From: Pholis gunnellus
Taxonomy: Eukaryota; Chordata; Actinopteri; Perciformes; Pholidae
DNA length: 64,000 nucleotides
Direction of reading: 5' to 3'
NCBI GenBank assembly: GCA_910591455.2
Contig: OU342808.1
Span: 4,432,607 to 4,496,606 of the forward strand
How positions within the stretch are numbered: the first letter of the stretch is position 1; every line of letters starts with the position of its first letter. The notes beneath the pieces were generated by a model. The model made no database searches, was not told where the DNA came from, and saw nothing but the letters and a program-made list of their open reading frames with translations. The translations under genes were made by a program, and so were the position numbers. Positions 24,261 through 46,136 of this stretch are shown here, one piece after another.

Positions 24261-24931
24261 TTAGTCGTTAGCCATGCGTTTCATTTGATGTATTTCTAAC
24301 ATGATCTCGTTCATCCACGTCTCGGCCCAGCCCGCCATCCCAAAGGCAAGCTCCAGGTCAAAAAGTCAATAAGAGTCACCCAGAACAAGAACCTGGGGCG
24401 ACTGCCTCTTTTTGTTAACTCGTTTCTTTTAAGGTTAGCTTCAACTAACTAGTTGAAGCCTTCGTTTGGCGACATTGGGATTTAGGCAAGGTTTTAGTTT
24501 AATTAGCGTTCATATTAGTTACATTCAATAGTGTTCAACCTGTAGTAATCGAATGTACGATAACACTAGGTAAAGGCCTGGCTACCACTTTTGTATTCTG
24601 TGTTTAAACTAGCAGGTACAAGCTGGATAGCTACTTCCCCTTGGTGCTTTTGTAATCGACCACCTACACAGCTGTGGTCTTTAGTTGGCAAGAAGCAGCG
24701 GTTTAGTTTTATTCTTTTGTTGATTATTAGCCACCGATTTGCAGCCTCTTTTCCTTAGCTCGCCACCCGTTCTAGTCTACTTAGTTTAAGCTTATGTTGT
24801 ACCTTGCAGATTTTTCACCACTTAAAAATAGGTGGCGTATTTTCCTGAGGTCTTCTTAAATTGCTTCTTTTACTACTAGACCTCTCTGGGACATAACATA
24901 AATTATATTATTGTCTGTGGTGAGCTGAATT

Positions 24932-25070
24932 AATGGCTGGAAAGATGGCCTCCTTTAATCTTGACCCGTTCATTTCTAATCCCACCCTGGACTGGACTGG
25001 TAATTGCCACAAGGATGATTTATTCGGTATTGCAGCTCCCTTCGGCATCTAGGTTTCCAAGCAACTGGAG
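24932..25070 (+). pseudogene. LTR-retroelement gag N-terminus relic
   Basis: From the ATG at 24,932 the frame reads about 46 residues (including SFNLDPFISNPTL and CHKDDLFGIAAPFGI), then hits a TAG and shortly after a TAA. The pattern of a short acidic start followed by a CxKDDLxxIAxxF-like stretch resembles the start of gag-like proteins in fish LTR retrotransposons. No LTR pair, protease or polymerase could be placed around it. Confidence 0.4.
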
Positions 25071-25675
25071 AAAAGGCAACGTTAAAAGCAATACTTCACC
25101 CCCAAGATGACCTTTTAAGTAGCAATGACTCCTTGAATTCTTGAAGAAAACTTTGTTTTTCTCACGTGCTTTCAAATGGGAGTTCAGAAAGGGCACTGGA
25201 GACACGTTCCGCCCCCGTCGAAGCAAAAGTCACCACCACTGAATTCCCTCGCCCACCTGTTAGTCCCACGGTCAAATATAAATGTGATCCCTGGATGTCA
25301 GCACACATTGGAGATCGTACAAAGTCACCTGTGTAACCGCGCAGTTCTCGATGTTCGCGACTTCTTGAAAGCCTTCAAGCTGGAGGTCGACAACGAGTAG
25401 AGTTGATCCAGGAAATAGATGGAGTAGATCGCTCCTTCAGCTACTTCTCCTGTTAAATATAACACACGCCAGGTCAGATATTCTACTGTAAACAAGTTTA
25501 CAAAACTAGAGGTTTGAATTGAAAGAGAAAGACCTCTCTTGGATGTAACAGAAAGATATTCTCAGGATCAAACCCTAAAATCAATTCGATTTTGAGTCAT
25601 TTGAAACAGAGCGACTGATGCTCAGGTGCTTAAGATTTGATCGTCATTAATATCTGAAGCGTTTGAAGGTGTTTC

Positions 25676-27236
25676 CATATGAAGGCAACAGTCAAATCAA
25701 ATGAGATCCAGGCACGTGCGTGTGTAGAGGTCCCGCGCGTGTAAATTAAACAGCCGCGCGTGTATTTTACAGTGACGAGCGCACTCACATCACTCCGTGC
25801 AGTATATCTGTGCTCGCGCAAGCAAAATTGAAGCCTGCGAGGAGAAACCCATGCTTTGAGCGCGTGACTACTATCACTGCTCTTCTGCTTGTGACACTTT
25901 TACATTTACCTTTTAGACACTAAGTGTCACCATTGTATCACTAAATTGAATCAGTTACAATCCTCGTCTTTAGATTGGCCGGATATCACTCTGACAGACG
26001 CTAGGTGGCGGTATAGAGGTGATCTTCAGATTGCATTACATCTCAGAGGTAAATAATGTAATGTACTGACACTACAAACATACGATGATCTTATAGAATA
26101 TGATGCATTGCTGTAGATTAAACTAACCAACAGTATAGGAGTTAAAAACATGCAGCATACACATTAATGCAGCAATATATACCCTAAAACATCATATCGA
26201 ATAGTAAAACACTGACAGGGTACATTTTACGGCACAGGTACTTTTACTTTCTGCACTTTCTTTTGCTGATAATAACATACTTAACTAAGGTTTTGAATGC
26301 AGATATTTTACTCGTAGTGGATTGTTTCATCAGTATGGAATTAGTGCTTTTACAGCAATGAAGGATCTGAATAAATGTTCATCCACTGATTCAAGTTTGG
26401 CAAACAGTTAATATACAGACAGTGTTTCCTAACCTTGGCTCCAGAACCTTGACCGGGTCCAAATTGTTGCTCATATTATATACAACTACATTATATCTGT
26501 TAACTTCTGTGAACACGATGGTATGATTACATATTATCATGTTTTAATCAATTAAGATCAAAGAGTATCTTTGAGCTGTTTGTCACAAGAGGTTTGACGA
26601 TCAAACACACTTTGTCTGTAATAGAATGATGAGTGAATTTAAACCAATCTGAGCAACTTGACTCCAAACTTATTTACAAGAGAAACACATTTTTTATTAT
26701 TGTATTCCAAAACATTAATAACATACTTTGTATTTCATCAGCCTCTACAGTCTTAACAGTCAGACAAACGTAGAACATTTACCTCTGAGATGTAGTGGAG
26801 TCGTGTTTAGTGGTGGATTGAAAACCACATCTAACAGACCTAGCGTCTGTGTCAGAGTGATGTCAGAGTGATGTCCGGCCAATCTAAAGACGAGGATTGT
26901 AACAAATGAAATTTAGATATACGATGGTGACTGGGTCCGCCCACTTAATTTCAGAAAGAAAATCTACTCGCGAGCGAGCAGGTGAAAGTTTCGCGAGCAG
27001 AAGAGCAGTGATAGTAGTCACGCGCTAGGGGACGCCCCTCGCGCTCAAAGCATGGGTTTCTCATCGCAGGCTGCAATTTTGCTCACACGAGCAGAGATAT
27101 TCTGCGCGGAGTGATGTGAACGCGCTCGTCATAGTAAAATACATGCGCAGCTGTTTAATTTGCACGCGCGGGACCTCTACACATGTGCGGATCTCATTTG
27201 CGCTCTCGGATTTTGACAGTGACTTGCCTTCATATT
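25676..27236. repeat. Large imperfect inverted repeat (fold-back), 1.56 kb
   Basis: The left arm, about 25,676-26,055, and right arm, about 26,778-27,236, are reverse complements. Shared blocks are ATATGAAGGCAA, AAATGAGATCC, GTAGAGGTCCCGCGCG, ACATCACTCCG, GAGAAACCCATGCTTTGAG, CGTGACTACTATCACTG, AATCCTCGTCTTTAGATTGG and ACATCTCAGAGGTAAAT. The right arm is about 80 bp longer, through small insertions such as one around 27,025-27,045. The loop (26,056-26,777) carries an unrelated repeat rich in GTACTTTTACTT. Arms are CpG-rich and non-coding. Confidence 0.85.
26060..26390 (+). repeat. Teleost 'acttttactt' interspersed repeat in the fold-back loop
   Basis: GGTACTTTTACTTTCTGCAC, TTTTGCTGATAATAACATAC, TTTTGAATGCAGATATTTTA and AAGGATCTGAATA follow in the order of a very common fish repeat. 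Related pieces lie at 33,570-33,897 and 38,400-38,560. Confidence 0.55.
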
Positions 27237-27239
27237 GCC

Positions 27240-29560
27240 AGCCCAAGCCTTTTTTGCACCCTACAGTCCCTACAACACCACAATAAAAACAGTACGAACC
27301 GGTAAAGCTTGGGAAGTACTTTTCTGCAACCCGTTGGGCCCTAGCCCTATTTTTAGGCCTCTGCTCGAAAATTGCATACCCATACTAAAAAGAGTGTATT
27401 TCTCTAACTACAAGATCTATTTGAATAATTTCGATGTTATAATAATGATAACACTTGTGAGATTTGTTGAGATGTGTAACTATCAGTGTATATGTTACTG
27501 GTTAAGAGTAAATGAAGATGGCACACAGCTCAAATTGAAAAGTTTCAGGTTCGCTTGAAAGAAAAGCACTTTTATTAATATTATTTCTTTGAAATAATGC
27601 AGCTGAAAGCCTAAAAACTCTCTCAAATCATAGCACAACATGTCAGCAGTCTCTCTGCAAAATGTGGCTTTGATAAAGTGAAGCAGGACAAAGTTAGAGA
27701 GGTTTTAGTACAGAAAGGTCACGCGAGGTCAAGCAAAATTGTCATTTTGGAACCAGCTGTTCCATTGTAATTTTATATACTATATAACTATATTTCACTT
27801 GTTCAATCTATCCTAATACAGCAGTTTGGCATCATTTTGAGAGCCAGAATCCTCTCTAAGGCTGCAAACCATGGATGATTCTCGTCTGAGCTCCAGTCGT
27901 CATGTGTGTATGTGAGGCTTTCTCAGCCTATGATCGGTCAATTTCAGACAGTGACACCTCGTTCGACTCGTCAGTCTCAGGAATGCAGTGGGAGTAGCCT
28001 GGTGTTGATTGACAGTCTTTAGCCAGTAAAAATCAAAAACGCGCTGCGCCTCCCCGAGTGTAAAATTACATTTGCCAAATGTCAAACCCCTTCCCCCCGG
28101 GTCCCACAGCTTGGTTGAACCCCCTTTCTTCAGGAAACAGAGGAGAAACACACAGGACATACGTAGCAATAGTGTTTTTAGCCGTGAAACGGGGAATTAT
28201 GCCGGTCTTTTCATGATTCTTCGTAAAGGCAAGGTGCTGCTTGGATTTTCTTCCGGTTAAGTGGTTTGTTGTTCTGGCGTTTGTTTGCTCACAGCTCTGT
28301 ACTGGTTTCACAGAGAGAAATTCTGAAGATATCTCTGGATTCTGTGTCGAATGCTCATGCTCTGCGATGTATTGGTGGTCCGTGTTAGCCGTTAGCTTTG
28401 TGTTGGTATATCAAAGCAGAGCGCGTAGCTCGCCGACTCGTGTTGAAAAATACGTGATATGGTGGTACATCTTCTAGTTTATTATGTTAGTTTGTGTATA
28501 ATTGTGTTCGGAGTGTGTAAAATGGCTTGGATGATATTTTTGCCCATAATCTCTTCGTTAAGTGGGTATATAACATGTGTGTAGCATTCATTATATTAGT
28601 TTCTGAGCAGTGCATTGTACGACACGCTGTACGCTGAACTTTCTCCGTAGCCCCCCCCCCTGGGGGGGCTCTCGGGTCAGGAAGGTTGAATGAATGAATT
28701 TTATATAGTAATTTACAGTCCCAAGAGACTTTACTTGTGTAATTTACTTGTCACACACACACAGCTTTATCCCAGATGAGCTTTATTTTCTTGGTAAGCA
28801 GATGACAAAACACTGAAAGTGAAGATGAAAGACTTTACCTCTATAAATAAATAGAACATGAATGAGATGTTAGAGGGGCTATTCATGAAGGACATACCCT
28901 CCACTCAAGTAAACTGAAGAATAAATTAGAAAAAACAGAAGCTACATTATTCTTTTTAAAAGCTTGTTGAACCTTTTAAAAAAAACCCATTTCTGCATAG
29001 ATAGTCTTGTATTCAAAGTTTGTGTTCTAGGTCTGCCCCCCTATACAGTTCTGATATGCACCCGTTCTTGATGAACAAACCTAAAGAATACATGGCTCAA
29101 AAATACTAGTTCCAAGATTATCTATGATCATGTACACAGTGATGTTGAGGTGATAGTGTCTACTTCATAACTCTTAACATTGTAGTTCCTAAAAGAAGCC
29201 GAGTACGTGGTAAGGGTTACATGGAAGCACATGGAGACATGTGATGGGGTCATTTTGGCTAGCAAGCCTGTGCACAGTGGCCACTAAAACCATTTTTTGT
29301 TCCCCTCAAATCCACCTTTACGCCCTTAAGAATGAGCGAACGCTGGCGATCCGATCGTACCTCTATATACAGATGTGATGGCGCCCAGACTGCATCTAGG
29401 GCCCACCGATGGGTCAGAACAAAACCACGGAGCCGTTTCAAACTGCCTGCTTGAATCCTGTGTTCTAGGAAACTACCTGGAACACTTCGGATTTGTTGTG
29501 ATCAAATTCGAGAACACCCTTCTTCCCTTATCAACAGATAACGATGTCATGAAAGGAGCT
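27240..29560. other. No gene recognised; C/G hairpin at 28,649-28,670
   Basis: No splice-bounded exon found. At 28,649-28,670, AG plus ten C, a T, then seven G plus CT forms a nearly perfect hairpin. Confidence 0.4.
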
Positions 29561-29582
29561 TTCATTTTCACCTACTACTTTA

Positions 29583-30165
29583 TAGAGAGGCGAAGGCAAA
29601 GACCCGCCCCTTCTGGGGGAAAACCATGGGATCTCATTTTGAAAAAAAAAACAAATGTGGGCAGTCAACGGCAAGAGATAAATAACATTTTATTAGAATT
29701 GTGCCATTAATACACATATGATGTTTGACAATTAAAAAGATGATTTGCAGGTCAAAAGACTTCAGTTTGTCGTAAAAACTGATGTTTAAGACTTAAAAAA
29801 CGTTATTAGAGACACTACTCAACCATTGGCTGAGAGTGACGTCTCTCCCGTGTGTTTGGTACCAGGATGTACTCACGCCAACGAGACTCGCTCGTTCTTT
29901 CCATTCCCGCTGGATGGAACACATAATACATTTGCATAGTTACATATGCGTGTAACGTAGCTAAGTTAGCTAGCTAACTGTTGGCGACGTATATCGCGCG
30001 AGACAAGCGCTTTCACACAAAACTAAATGGTACGACGACAAACTGGGACTTTCTGGAGACGCTAAATTATCTTTTCAATTCACAAACATCCGCCGTTGAC
30101 CATCGTACGTATTTTTTTCCGAAATAGGGCGGGGAGAGGAAGGGGAGGGACTTCGCCTCTCGTTT
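29583..30165. mobile_element. Possible fold-back MITE
   Basis: GAGAGGCGAAG...CCCGCCCC near 29,585-29,610 recurs inverted near 30,122-30,163 (GGGCGGGGAG...CTTCGCCTCTC). Inward both sides carry AGTCAACGGC / CCGTTGACC words. Similarity is patchy over about 80 bp per side and no target duplication was located. Confidence 0.4.
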
Positions 30166-30925
30166 GAAGGGATGGACTGTGCAGATACAGCATGTCACAA
30201 CTTTTAAGTGCTATAAATTATTCCTCAACAAAAACAAAACAAAAAAAAGACAACGTAGATGTTGACCTTTTAGATGTTTACCTCTATTTTTGTACAACGT
30301 AGTGACATAAAAGTAGATAGGACTATTGTTAACTAGCCCGGTGCAAAGTAACAGACGTCATTTCAAAAAAAGTAGTTTACCCGACAGAACAATGATTGCC
30401 TATTATCAAATAGTCCAAAGTGCTGCTCAGTTTTCTGTAACGGGTGAAGTAGAAACGGCAGCATGTAGCACCAGTGAATGTCGGGGAGACTGTCCTTCAA
30501 AGTGGAGCATCAGTACCGCTGACCGCTCCTCTGCTGTAGATTTAGTGCTTCGGGGTTAGCAGGAGGTAAGACAAGTTAGCCATGACTTTCCACGTAGCAG
30601 ACATAACCTGGTATTTAGTTGACTACTAGCTTATTGGCTCTGTTGCAAGCTGCTGTAACTTAGCTACATAGTTGGGACTTACTGACAGCGTTAACTAGTA
30701 AAGACCTGACCCAGGAGCAGCGACCAAGGACCCAGAGCAGGAACACATGTTACCGCCTTCAGAATGGAAAATGTAAAGAACTGCAGAGAAAAACAAAACA
30801 CAGGAGTCTGGCTGTGCCACTGCAACAAGCAAGTGAATTTTAACGCGTTCATCTCTAAATAGTTATGAATGTGAAGCTGGTTATTTATTTTTTGTCAGAA
30901 GGACATTTTATCAGAGCCACGGTCA

Positions 30926-31725
30926 TTAAAGGGGGAAGTACGCCCGTTTTCTAAATTCATACATGTTATTCCTGTGGTTTAAGGAAGTCTAAAAGTATGA
31001 ATAAATACAAACACCCCTCAAATCCCCAAAAAGTGTATGATGTCATCAAGTATAAAGCCTAGAGCTATGGAGGAAGAATTGGAAAAGAGGGGAATGTTGG
31101 GAGTAAAAGGGAACAATACAACAAAGCAGGGCTTCTCCACTTTTTGTTACGCAACGCTCCTGTAAGTGTGTGTTGTGCCTCGGTCTGCTGTAATAACCAG
31201 AATAAATACATTATGAATCCAGATTTAATGGTTTCATGTTTCCTCACTACATGCTTTGGAGCCTTTACTGGAGCAGGATGGACACGTGATCATCTTCTGG
31301 TTTAAACACAAAGAACACGATCCATTTCGTGTCCCTGCAGACGAGGGAACGTTCGCTAGCTAACGCTGGCAAAACAGGGTGGTCTCTTTATTTTAATGTT
31401 TTGTATTCATGTGAATTCTTGAGCACATTTAGATATAAAAATAACGAACTTTGTGTATTGCCAAAATAAATGATATTTTTAATTTAATCCAACCATTTGG
31501 CAGTACCTCAGCGGCCCACTTGATGGTGCTCTGAGGCCCCACCAGTGGTTGAGAACAGCTGGAATTAAACTCATGAGGGTGAATAAAAGAAAACTAAAAT
31601 AGCAGCTCCAGACTTTATACTTGATGACAGCTCAAGTTTGAGAGAGCGGCCCATGTTCGCAAATATTGATCGAGCTTCCCTACAACATGAATGGAAGTCT
31701 TAATTTGGGCGGAGTTCCCCTTTAA
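30926..31725. mobile_element. TTAA-flanked (piggyBac-type) MITE
   Basis: The element at 30,930-31,721 is flanked by TTAA at 30,926-30,929 and 31,722-31,725. Its ends AGGGGGAAGTACGCCC and GGGCGGAGTTCCCCT are imperfect inverted repeats, with an inner inverted pair TGATGTCATCAAGTATAAAG (31,028) and CTTTATACTTGATGACA (31,613). It encodes nothing. A stretch at about 31,127-31,561 has hAT-like ends (CAGGGCTTCTCCAC / GTGGTTGAGAACAGCTG) and may be a nested insertion. Confidence 0.65.
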
Positions 31726-32426
31726 TGTATTATAATATTTTCTATTAACTCCAAAGGGCCAATAAAATACAAGATCATAACGTATGAAGAAATAGAACGT
31801 AGATTATTAAAACTCAACTCATTACTGTGACATGATATTTCATCACTTGCATATTAACAATTGAGAATTCTTTTTCTGTTCTACAGTTGTTTGAAATGCG
31901 TTTGTATTTCATGGCTTTTTTGGCATTCTGCTCTGCTCTCACCTTTGCAAAGTCCCTCCTCCTGTGGCAGCTTCATTTACTTTCTTTGCCGACTCATTTG
32001 AACAGAAATTAAGTAACACGTGGAGATGTAAAAAAAAGAAAAAGAAATTCAGTGGCAAGTTGACCTGAGGCATTGAGACACCTGGAATAAAAAGAGACTC
32101 TACCGACATACACAGAGCAGGCCCATAGGCTCGGTTTGTGCAGATTTCCATTCTGAAGGGGTACCGGCTCAGAGGAAGCTCCAGAGAATCCAGATGTTTC
32201 AAAAGGAAGAAAACACACCAGGTGTGGTCGGACTCTTAAGGGCCCCGTCCTCTCTGCTCACGGCTCCGCTGCCCCAGAGACTGGTTTCTAAAGTCAGCAC
32301 TGCATTCGAAGCACTAAGAGTTAAAGTCAGCGCTACAAGTAGGTAAGCTGATCCTAAATCTGTGTCTAAAGGCAACTTCCAACATTGACAAAGACTGAGG
32401 GGGGGGCTAACTGTTCTCCCTCCCTC

Positions 32427-41377
<8,951 letters not shown>

Positions 41378-41382
41378 CTTTG

Positions 41383-41420
41383 TGGCACCCAATGACGTAA
41401 CACGGACCAAAAAGTTTTTC
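41383..41420 (-). promoter_or_regulatory. ptar1 proximal promoter elements
   Basis: Just upstream of the ptar1 ATG lie CCAAT (41,389-41,393 on the plus strand) and an overlapping CRE-like TGACGTAA (41,393-41,400). No TATA box is seen. The arrangement suits a broadly expressed TATA-less gene, but the elements are only about 12-25 bp from the ATG, so the 5' UTR must be very short or start further upstream. Confidence 0.45.
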
Positions 41421-41799
41421 CGGGTAAATAAGCAAACAATACTATGGAAGCCCGGAGAGACCTGGTTGAACTATTTAAATGCGTGGTTGTCTTGCTATGT
41501 AATATTTATGTATATAGAATAAAATAACATACATATGACCTATATCATATACTTGATTCTGTTTGACATTTGTTTAGTGTCGTTTTACATGACATGATAT
41601 TATTATATTGTAAAAGCGTTTATATGTCTGTAACAGCTGTTCTTCTTTGTCACAGTAGTGGAGTTGGTTGGATGGTATGTTGTATGGATGCTAGTTCCAA
41701 ACATCCCCATCTCCCGTACTCCATTTTTCACCGATGATCTTGCAGTTGAAACATAAACTATAGATGATATGCCCTATATTTATGATTATTATTATCCAT

Positions 41800-42185
41800 A
41801 ATGGATAACCCGGACCACCCTTTCCACCATACTGCAGGGACAGACTGTAGACCAGGACAGATACAGGAGAACATTCCTGCTATAATCAATCAATCAATCA
41901 CACAACTACAACAGTGTTACTCTGTTGTTGGTTTGTTTTGTTAAATCTTTGCACTGTTTAGTGAGTTCATTTTAATATGATTCTATTTCATTGTATATAT
42001 TGTGCATTTCTATATCTTGTATTTTTTACTCTGCTATTTGTATTGTTTGTATTGTGCATTTTTATATTTGCATTTTTCATATTTAATATGTTTTACTCTG
42101 TTATTTGTATTGCTTCACCTGTACCATAAAGGCTGCTGTAGTGAAAAATGGTCCGCTTTATTAATAAAGTAACTATCTATAGGAG
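41800..42185 (+). mobile_element. LINE 3' end fragment (L2/Rex style)
   Basis: A decayed coding remnant (around CAGGACAGATACAGGAGAAC) is followed by an AT-rich tail with repeated TTTGTATTG/TTGCATTT words and a terminal TAATAAAGTAACTATCTAT, a typical 3' terminus of these LINEs. Confidence 0.5.
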
Positions 42186-42189
42186 CCAT

Positions 42190-44775
42190 GGGCTGGGTGT
42201 CTCTGTCTCGTGATGCCCCGGGACAGGATTCAGCTGTGGGTCCCTTTTGACACCCTGCTCCCACTCCTTGTCTCTACGCCCTATGAAGCACAGTGTACAT
42301 AACCGACTAGGCACAGAAACAAGCCATGAGCCCATTCCTCTGCCCCAGGTTTGCTGTTTGTCAGTGAGTTTCTGATGACTTGATTAAACATTAAGCTGTG
42401 AAGGAATATGCACCAGGTAAACATCGTGACATCCAACAAAACACACAGGGCCCCTCTTCAAGATGAGAGCTATTAGGGGTTAGGACTCATTCCTGCAGCT
42501 GTGCTTTGATGGTGCATTTTTTTGTGTTATATTATTCAAATCGGGGCAGTTGCCTGCTTTATGTGGTTGGCAATCCATCCTCACATAACATGCAGATTGT
42601 CATATCTCTTTTGGACCTGAGAAATGGACCTCACCAGCAATCAACCCAATGTTCTCAGTCTTTGGAGCAGTATTTTCTAATTGTGATTACTCAAGTGTCT
42701 ATGTTCATTTGCATTAAGTGTTGACAATAATGTGTCTGGCCCTTGCCTTTGGTCCCAAAAATGAGAACATACGGATCACTAACCACAGCGGCCAGGAGGG
42801 GGAGGTATATGGCTGTTACAGCTCTAAACCATATAAGGTTGTAAGAGGATCCTAGAGAATGAAGCTCATAAACATTATCCAATGCATCATGTGTCCTACG
42901 TAATGCAATCTTCTTGTAATTTTCCTCCTGCAGTTTATTTTGAATCCTCTGATAACAAAACAATTCAATGAAGATAAGATTTTTCTTTCAAGTGTTCAGG
43001 ACATGGAACAGCTTGACAGTGTCTCCTTGCCTCCTCCCCCACCTGAAACTCAGTTAAGGCTGCAACTTCACTTGGAAAGAGTGGAAAGAGTGTGTTATCC
43101 TGGTGTGGGGGAACCACGATGGGGGAGTTTCAGTCACTTATTGATTCAACCTGCTTCCTGCCAATGTTTTAAGCAATGAAAAGCAGTAAAAGAACAAACT
43201 AAAAACATTTTGATGCTTAAGTAAAAACACAATACACCTCTTTGTCTCGCTCTTCCCTTGTATGACTTGTGTAGTCCGTCCTGTCCCCAGGACTCTAAAG
43301 GTGGACACAAGGTCTTATGGCTCTGGTCCGGTTTGGCAGCACCTGGAAGTTCCTTGATGTCTTCCCAGATTTATCGTGTTCCAAATTGTAATTTCACTAG
43401 GTTCATTTGTACCGTTTCTTCCGGTAAAAGCTATTTTTGGGAAGTTTACCCTAACTGACACTTTTGAACATTAAAATGTGAGCAAAAGTTAAACATTGGG
43501 GGAAATATGATTTGCTCTCCCTTCAGTCTGCCAGACTCTGGGGGAACTCTCCCTCCCACTGGAACTACAGCTGGGTTTTGTTTGGGTCCCCGTTTCAGTT
43601 AAGTGGTCCAAAACAAAAGGCTTACTTTAGCCATTAGGATTTGATTAGAGTAACAAAGCAGACCAACAGCAGGGTACAGAATGAATAGTTTTAGTCAAGA
43701 AGAAACCATGTGACTCATGTTTAAGTTGTAGTACAGAATTTAAAGAAAGTTATACCAAAGCTAGGCAAAGATACCAGTCATATCACAGACTTGGCATACG
43801 TTGCCCGTTTTTATAGAAATTATAAATGCTTTAGTCATTTCTCAATGCACGGCAGAGTCAGATTTGTTTTGAGTTTCTTTCCAGGCAGCAATTGGTTTCC
43901 ATGCATTTCAGTAGGAAAATTATCCGGCAGTGACCAGAGTTTCTCTTTTAAAGTCCGCAACACCTCTCACTTTCCTCTAGTTACATGCATAGTGTTTTTA
44001 GGATCAGTTTGTAGTCACAGGAAACAACTTGTGACCACAAAACAAGGTGCTGCTTCAGTCCGGATCTTACGTGACTAATGGACTTTTCCTCCTTTTAACT
44101 GATCAGGACCTAGAGCAGCCATGTGAAGCTTTTCAGGAGCAGAGGCCTCATTAGTGACCTTGTCACAGTATATAGTTAAGCAAACCTTTTTCGGGGGTAG
44201 AGGTCTGGGTGGATGTTAGACCGACATGGGTGTATCCTACCCAGAACTTTTAACCAATTTTTTGCCCAAGCCTCCCAAAAATAATTTTGCAGATGAGTCA
44301 TATTTCAGATCATAATAATTTTACATGGCAAAGAGTTTGTACCGCATAAGGGACTACTTTCGTTGTGAGACAATAAAGAAACCTTGTTCCAATTAAAATT
44401 TGATGCAGTTTGTAAATGCGTATTTAAACCTTCGATGTCAGAGGCATCACAGCACTATGGTGAAACAATGACTCTTAAAATATATGCCATTGGATTCTCT
44501 CCCCCCACCCCAAATGCGGCAAATATATCACATGGCTGAAGAAATATGCAGTCCTGGAAGAGTTAGCAGGCAGGAGCATTTTTACCACTCAAACACAGCA
44601 AAGAGTCTGTAGCTCATGGCTCCCTGTGCCAACAGAGCAAACAATGGAGAAAGTGCTGAGAGCTACACTTTCTACGAGTGTGGGCACTGCTACAACATTC
44701 GCACTCTTTCAATATAGACAGTTGAAATTGTGAACCTAGTCCTTACGATTTGTTCAAATCACCCATTACCCACAG
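42190..44775. other. Intergenic, no gene recognised
   Basis: Short unrelated frames on both strands. AATAAAGAAACC near 44,371 could end a transcript or a LINE tail, but no exon was supported. Confidence 0.4.
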
Positions 44776-44824
44776 CAGAAGCTGCAACAAGAGAAGACCA
44801 AACTGAAGATCAGATAAGCACAAC

Positions 44825-44830
44825 TTTATT
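44825..44830 (-). terminator. Polyadenylation signal, left gene copy
   Basis: AATAAA on the minus strand, about 147 bp past the stop codon. A 3' UTR intron is likely, since GTAGTA follows CTTGAAAG at 44,947 and a pyrimidine-rich CCCCAG acceptor precedes the last block. Confidence 0.75.
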
Positions 44831-44976
44831 TCTCTTTCAAGAGGTATCCAGTCGGGCTAAAGCTAAAGATCTGGGGAGACAGAAGCAGCAAGGTCAGAAT
44901 TGGCGCAACTTAAATTCTCAAGCAAAAAGAGTAGAAGTTTTACTACCTTTCAAGATGCTCATTGGTCGCCTTTGGA

Positions 44977-45601
44977 TCAACCTTTGATGGGTTGTTGAGG
45001 GCCGTTCTCGGCAACAGGCATAGGTGGAAACCGGATATGTCCAGGAAAGTAGCTTGTTCGGAAGTACTGGCGTCTTCCATTGTTGTATCGTGAGCGGGAC
45101 CTGAATGAGTAAACTGGCTCCAGGTTTGACACGTCACTGAACACGGGCTTAGATCTTTCCGCCTCACCCCCGTCACTGGGAAACTCTGCACCGTCACCGC
45201 CTGTGGACCCGGAGTTGGCGTAGTAGAATCCAGCGTCAACCGAGCCTACACCTGGGTTAGCAAACCCACTGTTGTCATACCAAGAACCAACACCACCACT
45301 CCCAGCGGGCGCTTGCTTGACATCGGCACCTGTTGGGGGCGTAGTACGCTCCATCAATTTGGTTTTAAAAGTGAAGTTAGTAGACATTAATTGTGACAGA
45401 ACTGTGCATTCTTTGGACGGCCAACGTTACCTTTAGGTGCAGGGAGACAAGTCACACTGCTGATCAACAGGCATGAAATCCACAACATCCTGCAAACACA
45501 ATCGTGTTCAGTTCAGCCAACTGAGAGAAGGCAACTCAAAAACCACTTAAGAGGAACCCTTTGATGACTTACCTCAAAGACAACTCGCACAGCACAGCCA
45601 T
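44977..45601 (-). CDS. Small secreted protein, unknown family (left copy)
   Basis: Coding exons in transcript order: 45,601-45,573; 45,489-45,431; 45,329-44,977 (TGA). Splice sites are GT-AG and phases agree (2, then 1); 146 residues. The N-terminus spans exons 1-2 and is a clear signal peptide with hydrophobic core MLWISCLLISSVTCLPAP. The mature part starts GADVKQAPAGSGGVGSWYDN, is rich in Gly, Ser, Tyr and Phe with repeated NSG motifs, then becomes basic and aromatic (YSFRSRSRYNNGRRQYFRTS) and ends FPPMPVAENGPQQPIKG. There is a single Cys after the signal region at most, so it is not disulphide-knotted. It is identical to the right copy except Ala for Thr in VDAGFYY. I do not recognise the family and assign no function. 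Confidence 0.85.
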
Positions 45602-45650
45602 TGTGTTAACACTAGATTCACTGCTCTGCTCCTCAGTGGTCTGAGCGCTC

Positions 45651-45660
45651 CTTAAAAAGG
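45651..45660 (-). promoter_or_regulatory. TATA-like box, left gene copy
   Basis: CCTTTTTAAG on the minus strand, about 50 bp upstream of the ATG; mirror of the box at 49,941. The CCAAT and E-box motifs of the right copy are also present in mirror position. Confidence 0.5.
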
Positions 45661-46136
45661 ATCCTCCTAGCTGCTAATTGATTGCTGATTGGGAGCAGCT
45701 GCTGGTCAGGTGGGCCGAGGCGTTCCCAACAATCAACCTCACAGTAAACGTCTTGAAGCACATGGACTGTAATATTAACCCCAATTTTGAAGAGCCGGTT
45801 CATCAAAATTACAAAAAAAATATTTTGTCACTTGTCACTTCAGATAGTTTTGGTTTTATTCGTCCAGGTTTTGAGATATCCGACTCAACCCCAATACAAT
45901 GAAATGTAGTGTGTGGTTCTCAAAAAACAGGGTTTAAACAATTCACCAGAAACGTGTATTTTCTGAACAGTGTCCGCTTGTTGCTCCACACATGATTAAC
46001 AGACCTCGCCATCATCATATTTCCTAGGGCAGTGGTTTGCCAAATGACAAGTTAGAACAGAAGGAAATTAAAAACTTGAACCATTTAGCATTTTGTTTTA
46101 CACTTCACTCACCCTTATCTTTGCTTTAGTCTGGTG

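Noticed and set aside
42940..43179. 79-codon frame with a Pro run
   Set aside because: No splice context, no homology recognised, codon pattern unremarkable.
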